Counted from the stretch's first letter, positions 23,143 to 34,486 are shown. The stretch: DNA of 64,000 nucleotides from Cryptomeria japonica (GCF_030272615.1 NC_081407.1:147313744-147377743), one strand, 5' to 3'. The notes: generated by a model not told the origin, from the sequence alone. A program made the numbers and translations.

Positions 23143-25624
23143 TGTCAGGCCTCACCTCGACTCAGTCTGACATTCAGTGGATTTTATATTTTAGATTATT
23201 ATGGATACTTTATTTTGATGCATTTTGAGACTTAGAGCTTATATGATTTCAGGATTTGGATAACATTTCTATGATTTAATGATTTACTTACATGCTTTAT
23301 GAGATAGAACACTACATGATTATTAGATAGAGTGATATTGCAATGATAGATGTCGTTATTGAATTTGCAGGACTTTACTCTGAATATAGAACTATGATGT
23401 ATGTTTAGTTTATGTGAATTGGGATGAAAATTGCTTATGTGAAATTGTTTGATAAAAGATGTATTCAATCTGTGCAAATGAAAATTGTATGCAAGTAAAG
23501 ATGTGTATTGTTATATTATTGAATTATATTATATATGGATATTTGGAAGTACTAATGTGTAAATTGAGATGCGTAGGAAATTTACCATGTGACCATGGAA
23601 AATTACGGAGAATCAAACCTAGACTTATGTACGTTCGTAAAGCCAGAGTTTGTCTATTTGGAGAGACAACACCCCGTTTGTGTTGTATTTTATTCGTAAC
23701 AGTATATGCTGCATGAGTGTTAAGTGTTATTTGATTTTATTGTGTAAAAGCCTCAAGAGACAATTTCATGTTTTATTTTTGTAAAAGTGTTTTATTTGTG
23801 TCACTTGACACGTGTGTATTTAAATTTAAATGTTTTATTTTGTCTCTTGGTGGGAAAGTGTTTAATTATAGTTTTCTTAATAAATTAATGTGTTGTCATA
23901 AATACTTTGGGAATATAATATTTGGAGTGGTCAACTTATGTTTGACCCGAAAATAAACTTCAGAGGGGTTTAAAATGGGTTAAATGAACACCTAGGGGTA
24001 GTTTAATAGGGTTTCCTAAAGCCCATAAGGTATACCTAGGGGTTAGGGGTAATTTTAGGCAAGTTTCTACTTTATAATGATCTTTTTAACGCTTTAAAAA
24101 TTGGTTTTTTTGAGTTGAGCGAAAATTGAAAATTGAAGTTAAATCAAATCAAGATTTTTCCTTTTGGAAGGAGAGTCTTTTTGCATTTTGCTTTCTTTCT
24201 TTTTTTTTTTTTTTTTAGAATCCTGTGAGAACTCAGAGAGTGAGCTTCATAAGGAAGATTTTTGGGAATAGCAGGGTAATCACCCACTCTCCATTTTTGG
24301 AGACAGAAGAAAATTTGGAAAGAAAATAATGTTATGGAATAGAGAAATTGAATAAGGGTAGAAGGAAAAAGATTTGTGGATTGGGCAGCTCTTCATCAGA
24401 TATCATAATAACCTTTGGGCAGATTAAGGTTGGTGTCAATTATTATTTGTAATGTCTTCTTCTTGTTTATGTATGGAAGTTGTTTGTATAAGAAATCTGT
24501 GTTCTTGAAAGTTTATGTTTGAAAAACTCTTGGTATTTTTCCTTTATGAAAATGTTGTATTTTGGGAGTTTTCTCAAGATCTCTTACTCTTGGGAGAGAA
24601 GAGGATCTTGAGGGTGGTAGCAGTGACAGCCCTCGAGTGAGAGACTCTCTTTTGAGAGCGATCACAAGGGATCTTTGTGTGACCCTTGCTCCATGGCCTG
24701 TTTGTGCAATGGGGGTCATAAGGAGGGATATAAGGCTAGAATGCCTTTGGGGGGCATAAGGAATAAGGGGTTGAGATTCTTGATATTTTTATTGTGCCAT
24801 GAGGTGGCTTCTTGTTTATTTCATACTTGTAGTTCTCCTCAGGGTATTGGTCCACTACCACCCTTTGAAAATGTTCATCACTAGAGTGTGGTGCTGTGAA
24901 AGCCAAGTTGGGAATGTGTCTGAAAAGAATCTGTATGCAATGCTTTCTAGGTGTTTGCCTGTTTGTTACCCATCTAGGAATTGGTTCTCCCAGCTCGGGG
25001 GTGGCTACCAGTTAGCCTAGGCTGGGAGGTGAGCACTCCGTGGTCATATTTGTGTTTTCTATTATGCAGGAAAATCAGAGGAAAGAGAATAGGAAACATA
25101 AAAAGACACTGAAGATTATTATGGAAGATACTTAAATTCAGTTGCAGATGTTTGTTTAAAGTTGTTATAGAAATATGCCTCATTCATAGTAAAGAGAAGC
25201 AAGTTGTAATTTGTGAAAGTAGACTTGAAGTTTTATTGTTGTGACTGTTCAGAGAAACATCCTGTAAATTGGTAGAATATCTTAGAGTTGTTTTAAAAAA
25301 AAAAAAAAGCTTGTTTATTTCTACTTCCAGTTGATGGTAAAATTTAAAGTTATTTTGTGTTGCATGCAAAAGCTTCTTGTGTTTTGGAAAGAAATAAAGG
25401 AATAGATTTCAATTAAATTTTATCTGTATTTTTACTTGTGGCAAAATAGAAGTTTATTTATGCTAAAAGATTTTAAGTAATTTAATGGAAAAAGATGTTT
25501 TATGTAAATATTTTATTAGAAAAAAAAAATCAATGAAATTCTTTTTATTCTAGAAAAGTATATTGTATCTTTTTAAAAAGTATTCTAAATTGTTTTTTTT
25601 TAGTTATCATTGATTTAAAAGGCT

Positions 25625-25628
<4 letters not shown>

Positions 25629-25703
<75 letters not shown>

Positions 25704-25704
25704 T
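25629..25704. repeat. Compound TA and TTTA microsatellite in LTR 3
   Basis: A TA run passes directly into about eight TTTA repeats. The TTTA part is absent from LTRs 1 and 2, so it arose in this copy. Confidence 0.88.
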
Positions 25705-25850
25705 ATTTCTGATTAAACTTAATGTTTTTCCCTTTATTATAATAGTTTAAAAAAAAAAAATTCGCATGTAAATCTCTTTTTAAAAAAAATATATATATAT
25801 ATATATTCATATTGAAATATTTTCACCATTTTTAACTGTGGATATAAATT

Positions 25851-25882
<32 letters not shown>

Positions 25883-25987
25883 TATAAATTTATATTTATA
25901 TATATATATATATTTATATATATTATATATTTAAAAAAAAAAAATTAAAAAAAAAAAGGGGGAGAATGTGTTAGGGTCCTCGCGGAC

Positions 25988-26191
25988 TCTACTGTGTGTA
26001 CGCACAGTGGAGGGCTGCACGGCGCCCACTGTGTGCACACACAGTGGAGCCGCTTTCGGCTCCCACTGTGTGGGCACACAGTGGACGGCCACGGCCGCCA
26101 CTATGTGGCCACACAGTGGGGAGCCGCTAGCGGCGCCCACTATGTGGGCACACAGTGGTGCCGCAGCGCCCACTGTGCGCTCACATAGTGG
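25988..26191. repeat. GC-rich hairpin cluster in LTR 3
   Basis: Six units as in LTR 2, but the fourth unit has the GGCC centre of LTR 1. Several arms carry a single G-to-A or C-to-T change (CACTATGTG, CACATAGTG). Confidence 0.88.
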
Positions 26192-26981
26192 CGCACGGCT
26201 CTCTCCCGCCTTCAATCTCCTGTGACCTGCACAAAAAAAGATTTCATGGCCGCCAAGGGTTTCAGCCCAGCAAGTTAATTCCCTGTAAAAAAATAATATA
26301 TGGATTAAACCCTAGCCCGGATGGGGCTAGGGCAATTTGGTTTTAAAAATAAATATGTTAATTAGTTTAGATAATATATATGTGAGAAATTAGAACCCTA
26401 ATTAGGGTTGGGGGGAAAAATGGATTAAATTTAGGAGGTTAAAATGGTTTTTGAATTAGAATTAAAATATTTAACATATATGTGAAATATATATATATAT
26501 ATGTATCCATATATATATATATGGGTATATATATATGTATATATATGAATTTTGATCATAATTTTGGGTAAGTATTTAAATTATAAATATATATATATAT
26601 GTATATACAAATATATATATATATATATTTATATAACCCTGATTTTTATTTGGAATAAATAATAAAGAGAAATTTATAAATGGTTGATTAGGCTACATAG
26701 ACATATTGGAGGGTAAATTAAATTTCCCCACCTATTTCCTTTAGCTTGATTAATTTAATAAACCTAATGACTAGGTATCTCTTGGAGATAGAATTATACC
26801 AGTTAGTTTTTCTGCATTTAAAATTAAACAATTTTATCGATGCTTAGTTCGTTTCAGAATTAGCTCGAATTTAATAATGGAAATTTCATTAACGCTTATC
26901 GCGAGAGTGAACTTGTTAATTAAATTAGTATGTTTTAAAAAAAAAATTGTTCCATTTTTGCCCTAAATTTTGGGCATGACA

Positions 26982-26986
26982 AATTA
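26982..26986. repeat. Target-site duplication of the gypsy array, right copy (AATTA)
   Basis: Identical to 5780-5784 and followed at once by the resumed copia A reading frame. Confidence 0.93.
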
Positions 26987-28205
26987 GTTGAGAAAGGATT
27001 TCAGTTACAATTCAAAAATGGTAAATGCAAAATAATGAATAGAACTAGTTTGGAAATTGCAACTGGTAATCAGACTAGAGGTAATATCTTTCATTTGAAT
27101 AATAATGAAAAGACATGCTTGATTGCACATATTGATGAAAGTTGGCTATGGCATAAGAGACTCTGTCATGTAAACTTTGATTGCATAGTAAAAATTAGTA
27201 CTTCTAAGGCAGTTAGAGATTTACCTAAAATTGTCAAACCTCACAATACAGTATGTAAGGGATGTCAATTTGGAAAACAAGTTAGAGCTAGTTTCAAAAG
27301 TATTCCAAAAAAATCCAATAATGATCTTGATTTAATTCACACTGGTTTATGTGGTCCAACTAGAACTAAAAGCTTACAAGGTGATAGATATTTCATGTAA
27401 ATCATTGATGAATATTCTAGAATGTGTTGGGTTACTTTTCTCAGAGAAAAATCAGAATCACTTGGAAAGTTCAAATTGTTCAAAGCAATGGTAGAAAATC
27501 AAATGTTTAAGATCAGATCAAGGTGGAGAATTTACATCTAAGGAATTTAATACATTATATGAAGTGAATGGAATCAGAAGACAACTATCAGCACCTCAGA
27601 CACCACAGCAAAATGGAGTTGTTGAAAGGAAAAATAGAACTATCTTGGATGTAGCTAGAAGTATGTTATTAGAAGCAAACCTACCACATGCATATTGGAG
27701 ATAGGCAGTAAGTACAATGGTCTATACATTCAACAAAGTTCACATCAAAGGTGAAACCGGTAAGACCCCTCATGAACTATGGTTTGGTATTACTCCTACT
27801 CTTAAATATTTCAAAATATTTGGAAGAAAATGTTATATCAGAAGAGATGAGTATATTGGCAAATTTGATCCTATAAGTGATCAAGGAATATTTCTTGGTT
27901 ACTCATCTAAGAGAAAGGCATATAGGTGTTTTAATAAAAGATTGTAGAAAATTGTTGAGAGTACAAATGTAAAGATTGATAAATAATTCAGAGGAACTTC
28001 AAGGTATATAGACTCTGAACTAGCAACAGAAATCTTGACAAATGAACCTACACTGAATCCACCGGTACAGAATGAAGATCTAGTTACATCGATATCATCT
28101 GAAAATTCCACAGTAACTAAAGAACAACAGCAAACAAAGACACCCTGATATGTAAGACTGGATCATTTTGAAGATCAGATAATTGGAAACAAGTACAAAG
28201 GAGTT
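26987..28205 (+). pseudogene. pol: Copia A pre-integrase and integrase (decayed)
   Basis: Resumes the frame broken at 5784. The zinc-binding module WHKRLCHVNF ... CKGCQFGK is intact. The first catalytic Asp is lost: the motif reads HTGLCGP (GGT for GAT). A stop at 27398-27400 and a deletion of roughly 16 bases near 27505 shift the frame. Beyond it SDQGGEFTS and QQNGVVERKNRT hold the second Asp and the Glu. The C-terminal part (27717-27947) has GKTPHELWFG and FGRKCYIRR. Further stops lie at 27702-27704, 27945-27947 and 28146-28148. Confidence 0.9.
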
Positions 28206-28985
28206 ATGACAAGAGGAAGATTGGAAAATGAAGAGGTATGTCTTATTTCTCAAAATGAACCATCATCTATTAATGAGGCATGTGAAGATAAATATTGGAC
28301 TAAAGCTATGGAAGAAGAATTAGAACAAATTGAGAAGAATAACACTTGGACATTAGTTCCCTGGCCTAAAGATAAAAATGTAATTGGAGCCAAATGGGTA
28401 TTCAGAAACAAACTTAATGAAGATGGTAAGGTTATCAGAAATAAAGAAAGACTAGTGTGTAAGGGATATTCTCAGAAAGAAGGAATTGATTACAATGAAA
28501 CCTTTGCACCGGTAGCTAGAATTGAGGCAGTCAGATTATTTTTGGCTTTTGCAGCACACAAGAACTACAAAGTATATCAAATGGATATTAAATGTGCATT
28601 TTTGAATGGATATCTTGAAGAAGAAGTTTACATTGAAAAACCTGATGGATTTTCTTTGACAGATAACAAAGATATGGTTTGCAGGTTAAGAAAAGCTTTG
28701 TATAGATTAAAGAAAGCTCCAAGAGCTTGGTATGCAAGATTGGATAAGTATCTTTTGAAAATTGGTTTTTCTAAAGGTAATGCTAATAGCAACTTATACT
28801 ATAAAGTGACTAATGATGACATCTTAGTTATAGAAGTTTTTGTTGATGATATAATCTTTGGAGGAGAAGATGGATTGTGTAAAGACTTTTCTATTAAAAT
28901 GTAGCAATAATTTGAAATGTCTATGATTGGAGAAATAAAATTATTTTAAGGATTTCAGATTTCACAGACTGACAAAGGTATATTC
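28206..28985 (+). pseudogene. pol: Copia A reverse transcriptase (few stops)
   Basis: The longest piece, 28206-28904, holds a nearly complete copia [61 protein letters not shown] and the catalytic [11 protein letters not shown]. Stops at 28902, 28908 and 28947 fall just after the palm domain. Its sequence is close to the RT of copia C, supporting one family. Confidence 0.92.
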
Positions 28986-29792
28986 TTGAGTCAATCCAAG
29001 TACTTAAAAGAGTTACTAAAGAAATTTGGGATGGAGAACTCTAAACCGGTAAGCACACCTATGACTACAAATGACAAACTATCACTAAGGGATGAATCTA
29101 CACCAGTTAATTCAACTAGATATAAATGTATGATAGGAGGTTTATTGTATTTGACACAAACCAGACCTGATATTATGAATGCAATATGTATTGTTTCAAG
29201 ATTTCAAAGTAATCCTAGAGAAAATCATGAATCAGCAGTAAAAAGGATTTTCTGGTACTTACAAGGCATTATAAATCTTGGATTATGGTATCCTAGAGAT
29301 GAAAAATTAGAATTATGTGCATACACAGATGCAAATTGGGCAGGAGATGTGGATGATAGAAAAAGAACCACCGACGGAGCATTTTTTCTTGGAAGCAGAC
29401 TAGTTTCTTGATTGAGTAAGAAAGAAAGTTGTACATCTTTATCAACAACAGAATCAGAATATGTTGCAGCACCAACTAACTGTACACAGGTATTATGGCT
29501 TAAGCAAATGTTGAAAGACATAAAGGTAAAATGCAAGGAACCTATTACTATATATTGTGATAACACTGCAACAATTGATATATCTAAGAATCTGGTATTA
29601 CATTCTAAAACCAAACATGTTTCTATCAAACTGAATTTTCTAAGGGAAAATGTTGAAGCAAAAGAGATAAAACTGGTTTATGTGAATACTAAAGAGTAGA
29701 TTGCAGATATCTTCACTAAACCTCTGCCTAAGGAGACTTTTGAATATCTCATAGACCAGCTTGGGGTTATACCCCTACCAGTAGAGTCTTAG
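28986..29792 (+). pseudogene. pol: Copia A RNase H and pol C-terminus
   Basis: Same frame as RT. It contains KPVSTPM, CMIGGLLYLTQTRPDI, CAYTDANWAGDVDDRK, TESEYVAA, QVLWLKQMLKD, IYCDNTATIDISKN and IFTKPLPKETFEYL, ending at the natural TAG 29790-29792. Stops at 29409-29411 and 29697-29699 interrupt it. RNase H removes the RNA template during reverse transcription. Confidence 0.92.
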
Positions 29793-30173
29793 GAAGTTGA
29801 TGTTGGTCATCAACCGATAGAATTAATAGAGAAATCTTTTACTCTGGCTTTGATGAGGAAGCTACTTCTCAGGGGGAGTAGTTGGTATACTAAATTGATT
29901 AGTATTTTGTATATGAATTTGGCTTGGTAATAAATTTGGCATTTGATGTCAAAGGGGGAGAGATTGGTATAGAAAAACACAAGGAAAACACATGTTTCTC
30001 CTAGGGGGAGAGATTGTTATTTGGGAGAGATTATTACTCTCTGTATCTATATTTTGATTTCTGGTTATGATCTCCTTTTTGGGAGATTGTTGGTTTTTGG
30101 TATTTGGCATTTTTCCTTTGCCACTTTGATGGTTTTTCCATCTTGTGTTGCCATCAATGCCAAAGGGGGAGAT
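29793..30173 (+). promoter_or_regulatory. Copia A 3' untranslated region with polypurine tract
   Basis: No gene. The tract AAAGGGGGAGAT (30162-30173) directly abuts the 3' LTR. Three similar G-runs lie upstream: TCAGGGGGAG at about 29868, CAAAGGGGGAGAGATTG at about 29949 and TAGGGGGAGAGATTG at about 30003. The region looks like repeated copies of the tract and its flank. Confidence 0.8.
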
Positions 30174-31238
30174 TGTTGGTATTTTGGTATGGTTTTGTCA
30201 TTGATGTCAACACCTACTAAACACTTATCAACTCTGGCACTTTAGAGAATCAACAACATTCATCGGCAAGCAAGTGACTTATGCACAGTCACCGGTATCT
30301 AGTACACTGGTAGGATATAATGATCACCGGCACTTGGAAGGGCATGGAAAACACTTGGTTACGTTGAAGACATCGTGTGAACAACTTTTCTTGGAGTTTT
30401 GTTAATTGGCATATTTGTATTTGCATATTTGTTGTTACCAGCAAATAGGTCCAGGTTATACACCGACAGGTTTATCTTTTCCAGATCAGCATGCCATGCT
30501 ATGAAGATAACTTATTGTTGTTGTAAATGCATTAAGCCAACATGGTGAATCGGTTATTGCATCAAGTATTAATTGATTTGTAAATTAATTTTATTGTATT
30601 ATCCTTTAGAGCCGACCTACTAAAATTGGTCTTAGGGTATGGTATAAATGTAAGATCTTATTTGTAAGATCAAATGGGTAATGCGAAAAAAGGATTGTGT
30701 GAAGGTATATGCGAGAATAAGAAGAGCTATACACGTAGACGTCATTTAAAATTGAAGGAGGGTTTTTATGAAGACAATCAGAACTACACCGGTACTGAAT
30801 CCAACATATGAAGATTTTATTTTGAGCAGTACATTCTTATTGGATTTAACCATCCAATTGTAGTCAGTGTGACTCCCATTTTGTGTTTGAGTAGTGAGCT
30901 CTAGGCGCTTGGCCTTTCTGCATATGCAGACCCCATTTGTATTCACTTACTATCTACAGTAGTATCATCTGATTGTGGGTAAGGTTTGCTATCGTGGTTT
31001 TTCCCCTTACCGGTTTTCCACGTACAAATATTGGTGTTATATGTTTTGGTTGACTTTGGGTTTTAGTTTCATGCGTTAATCTTTACCAGTATTGCAATTA
31101 TCTGATAAAACTGTCCACCGGTATAACAGATTGTTTCACTGGTAGTAAGTAAAAAGTTGATTAAGTTGTTTTTGGTTTAAATTTATTTGACAACTGATTC
31201 AAACCCCCCCCCCTCTTAGTTGTCTCTGGGACCTAACA
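30174..31238 (+). repeat. 3' LTR of copia A
   Basis: 1065 bp, TGTTGGTATTTTGG ... CCTAACA, matching 3343-4406 throughout with scattered transitions. It is followed by AGGGC, the right copy of the target-site duplication. Confidence 0.93.
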
Positions 31239-31432
31239 AGGGCTTCCATGACTTGCCCATTCTCCAGGATCTCTCTCTTTTGATCATTAGTGAGAGTACC
31301 GGTAGGAATAACATAAGCATTCTCAACATAGCTCCAGTGTTGAGCACCCATGCTTCTGATGTATATCTTCATTTTGTCCTTCCATATTTTGAAATTATCT
31401 CTTTTGAACTTTGAACCCTCCCTCTTCATCAT
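31239..31432 (-). pseudogene. gag: Copia B gag, N-terminal part
   Basis: The minus-strand frame starts MMKREGSKFKRDNFKIWKDK, with the usual start position shortly after the primer site. It runs to GQVMEAL, where copia A interrupts it. It continues in frame at 3337 downwards. The first 64 codons include the conserved IWKDKM and QHWSYVENAYV region of copia gags. Confidence 0.88.
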
Positions 31433-31489
31433 TACAAAAGGATCTTTCCCTCAAGCGGCTAAGCTTACAACACAGAGGACCTGGAGGAT

Positions 31490-31501
31490 GCTCTGATACC
31501 A
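31490..31501 (-). promoter_or_regulatory. Primer binding site of copia B
   Basis: The plus strand reads GCTCTGATACCA, the reverse complement of TGGTATCAGAGC, two bases from the LTR edge at 31504. Confidence 0.9.
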
Positions 31502-31503
31502 AT

Positions 31504-32985
31504 TGATAACTTAATGATGAACAGAGAGTACCAAATTGGTACTCAGAGGGGGGGTGAATCGGTATAGGTATAAAAACTTTTCCTAAACCTATTTGACTGC
31601 AAGCAATGAACTTCACTGGCAATCACTGACACCAGTCTGAACCAGATTACTACCGGTTAAACACAATGTGACTGTGAAATACATTAACCTAAACACTTAT
31701 ATTTCCACATAACCTATTCCCTCATTTCCACTTTATTATTGTGCATAGATAGGTAATCTAACATCAGAAATATAATAACTTGCTAAATCAACATGCTTCA
31801 CCGCCTAAATAGGAAATAACAAAATATCACAGGAAAGAGGCATCACACATGACACACATATTTTTCACATGGAAACCCAACTAGGAAAAACCACGGTGGG
31901 GATAAATACCCACAAGCTATTTTTGAACTCTTTTGAACTCCGCTCTGTTAGGAGGCTAGTCTGGTTAAAGACTATTACAATAGGTTCTATTAGGAACTGA
32001 TCCTGTTAGGGATCACCTGGTTAAGGGATGGCTAGAATACCCCGTCAAGGGTTAAACCCTGTTAGTGGTTACCTTGTCAGAGGATTTCATGAACTCAATG
32101 GCTTTGAGTCACCCTGTTAAAGGATTTACAGTAAGCTGGTTAAAGCTACCCTGTTAAGGGATTTTTCAACTATTGAAGTGGTTAGAAATCAATAGGTATT
32201 ACAATGATCTGGTAATAGCACTCATTGCCAATGCACATCTGCTTTGGTTCCTTCCTTTTGCATACACACTCTGCAGGTATCAGTCCTCTTATTTGGTTTG
32301 GCAAGAATCATGTATCTTTGCACTTAGATACACATACAACATTTGCCAACACCTTCAACATGAAACACAACATCGACGTTATAGGAAACAGACAGGTCGG
32401 CAACATAAACCCTAAACCCTAAACCTTTAGGTTGAGAAATTCAGTCGGTTTAATCCTGACCATTGAACACTATGCATTTGAATACAATGGTCTTGAACAA
32501 ATCTCAAGACATTCTCCATTGTTCATTCTTCACCGCTTCATGGAGGTGATAACCCATCACACATTCTCCACCGTTTGCAGAGACTTCGTACATTCCCGAG
32601 GTAGATAGGATCAATCTCCTTCACACAAGATCCTTCATGCGCTCGAGGATGACGTGGCAACATGATCTGATCTCCATTAGATCTCCAATACAATGCTAAC
32701 TCATCACACAATGCCATCGGTTGAATAACACAGGCTCGAAGCACTTCAACCGGAAACCTTGAGGCTGGAACTACCAACCCGTAGTCATACCATATTAAAC
32801 CTTGATAGAAAACATTCCATATACTGGTTCATCTTTCACTATACCGGTTCTCAACATCATACCGGTCCACTCTTTATCATATTGACATCAATAACAACAC
32901 AATATCATCATGTCAATCATACTTTGCACTTATGCCAACAAAAACATCAATGCAACACATAATCAATTCATCCAAATGGCCAACA
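31504..32985 (-). repeat. Copia LTR, 5' LTR of B and apparently 3' LTR of C
   Basis: On the minus strand it runs TGTTGGCCATTTGG ... TTATCA (1482 bp). Its 3' side has the B primer site. Its 5' side directly abuts a purine tract (minus CCAAAGGGAGAGAA) that belongs to the 3' end of C. The 45 bases at its 5' end match the LTR at 52483-53685, after which similarity weakens. Within it, 31945-32165 holds about nine imperfect copies of a short unit near CCTGTTAAGGGAT. Confidence 0.78.
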
Positions 32986-33400
32986 TTCTCTCCCTTTGGA
33001 ATTGATGGAAACGCTAGATGTGAAAAACATATAAGTACCAAGAAATTGCAAACAAGTCTCCCCCAATAGAAGACAACCAACAATCTCCCACGTAAAGATA
33101 TAGCAATGAAGTTCTGAAATAAATACCAAACTCCCCTATGATTGATATCTTTGTAAAGCTCTAAATTATACATATATTTGTCCCCTAATATATACAATTC
33201 CTTAAGTTTTTATTTTTCACATCAATATCTCTCCCCCTTTGACATCAATGCCAAAAATGTGACAAAAATATCAAAGCAAAAACATAAACCATTGAAACAT
33301 AAAGCTAACGGCTCCCCCTGAATAGTAGCATCCCCACATCAATATCAAAATGAAAAACATCTCTGATAATGCATACCGGACTGATGCTAAACCGTATCAA
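32986..33400 (-). promoter_or_regulatory. 3' untranslated region and polypurine tract of copia C
   Basis: No gene. On the minus strand the tract CCAAAGGGAGAGAA abuts the LTR. Other G-runs (plus-strand TCTCCCCC at about 33230, GGCTCCCCCTG at about 33310, CTCCCCC at about 33058) recall the repeated tracts of copia A. Confidence 0.7.
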
Positions 33401-33717
33401 TCAAGTCTCTACTAGAGGGGAAGAAGCCCCTAATTTGTCTCTGAAGTATTCAAATGATTCCTTCTGTAAAGGTTTAGTGAAAACATCTACAATCTGCTCT
33501 TTAGTGTTCATATAAACCAGTCTAAATTCATTTGCTTCCACCTTTTCCTTCAAAAAGTTATACTTGGTAGATATGTGATTTGTCTTATAATGAAATACCG
33601 GATTCTTTGATATGTCAATAGTAATAGAGTTATCACGGTGAATAACTATCGGTCCAGTGCAATGCACTTTCATATCCTTCAACATTTGCTTCATCCATAA
33701 AACCTGTGTACAACTAG
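33401..33717 (-). pseudogene. pol: Copia C RNase H, C-terminal part
   Basis: The minus-strand frame reads CTQVLWMKQMLKD, ITIDISKNPVFHYK, LVYMNTKEQIVDVFTKPL, ending at a stop at 33401-33403. It starts abruptly at the Tat element. The preceding codons (EAEYVATTN) are at 48514 and above, and the frame is conserved across the gap. Confidence 0.88.
33713..33717. repeat. Probable target-site duplication of the Tat element, left copy (ACTAG)
   Basis: ACTAG here pairs with GTTAG at 48514-48518; two transitions separate them. Host reading-frame continuity supports the position. Confidence 0.6.
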
Positions 33718-34486
33718 TGTAGACACCCAAAATTGTCTAGTCTAATTAAATAAATATTTTATTTATTTAATTATCTAAGCCTAATTCTTCTATTATTTAA
33801 ATAAATCTTTATTTATTTAATTAATTAATTTATCCTCTTCTAGCCTTATTTCTCATTTGAATAAATACATTTATTTATTTAAATTATCCTTTTCCTAAAT
33901 TAAATAAATATCTTATTTATTTAATTTGATCCCACTTCTTCTATTAACTAAATAAGTCTTTATTTATTTAATTAATTCATTAGCCTTTTCTACCCATGAC
34001 ACATGTCATTCATCTCTTAATTCATACACTACCTACCCCTTTCATTATTTTATTATTTCTTTTACCTACCCTCTAATCATAGCCCACCTCCTTTTATACC
34101 TCTCAATCTTATCCCTCCATTTCATATAGTGTCTTCTATATAAGGAGATGCTTCCTTCATTATCAAACCCTAACTAATGAATTTGAGGCACTTGACTACA
34201 CTACGATCCTACTTGCAACCACATTCCGTTCTTTGTTGAGCTCTTGTGCACATAAAATCTGAGAGCAAATATATCAAACAAAATCAATGGAGATAGGAAG
34301 AATGGAGATCCAAACCCTATTAGACATGTGATGGTATAATCTTTGTGATTTCATTTGATTTGCATTGTCTTAGGTAATCTTCATATGTTATGGTGGATCT
34401 TTGTTGTTGTTAGGCTAGTGTTTTGTGGTTGAATTAATTTAGCCTTTCAATATCGTTATTATTGTTATCCATTTTCACCATATACA
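33718..34486 (+). repeat. 5' LTR of Tat element
   Basis: It begins TGTAGACACCCAAAATTG and ends CACCATATACA. The 5' third carries five AT-rich inverted repeats on AAATAAAT ... ATTTATTT (33743-33773 has perfect 14-bp arms, as does 33897-33927). A TATA box TCTATATAAGG lies at about 34135. Confidence 0.93.

Larger units (their letters stand above)
5785..26981 (+). mobile_element. Ty3/gypsy tandem array, LTR-internal-LTR-internal-LTR
   Basis: Three LTRs (5785-9525, 14460-18208, 23143-26981) enclose two internal domains of exactly 4934 bp (9526-14459 and 18209-23142). Only the outermost ends carry a target-site duplication. Each internal domain has its own primer site and polypurine tract abutting the LTRs, so neighbouring units share the middle LTR. 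Long LTRs and a C-terminal chromodomain-like tail suggest a chromovirus of Tekay/Del type (inference). Both polyproteins are inactivated by stops only, with no net indel. A likely origin is unequal recombination between LTRs or insertion of a concatemer. Confidence 0.95.
23143..26981 (+). repeat. Gypsy LTR 3 (3839 bp)
   Basis: It begins TGTCAGGCCTCACC, so one base breaks the terminal palindrome seen in LTRs 1 and 2. It ends GGGCATGACA against the right AATTA duplication. It is about 90 bp longer than the others, largely from microsatellite growth at 25629-25704 and 25852-25930. Confidence 0.93.
3343..31238 (+). mobile_element. Ty1/copia element A, complete but interrupted by a gypsy array
   Basis: The full structure is 5' LTR 3343-4406, primer site 4409-4420, gag 4464-5535, protease from 5539, the gypsy array 5785-26981, integrase from 26987, RT, RNase H to 29792, polypurine tract, and 3' LTR 30174-31238. 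The two LTRs differ by scattered, mostly transitional substitutions. The coding region has a 1-base frameshift in gag, a small deletion in integrase and several stops, so it is inactive. It inserted in the gag of copia B, giving a 5-bp duplication with one mismatch. Confidence 0.93.
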
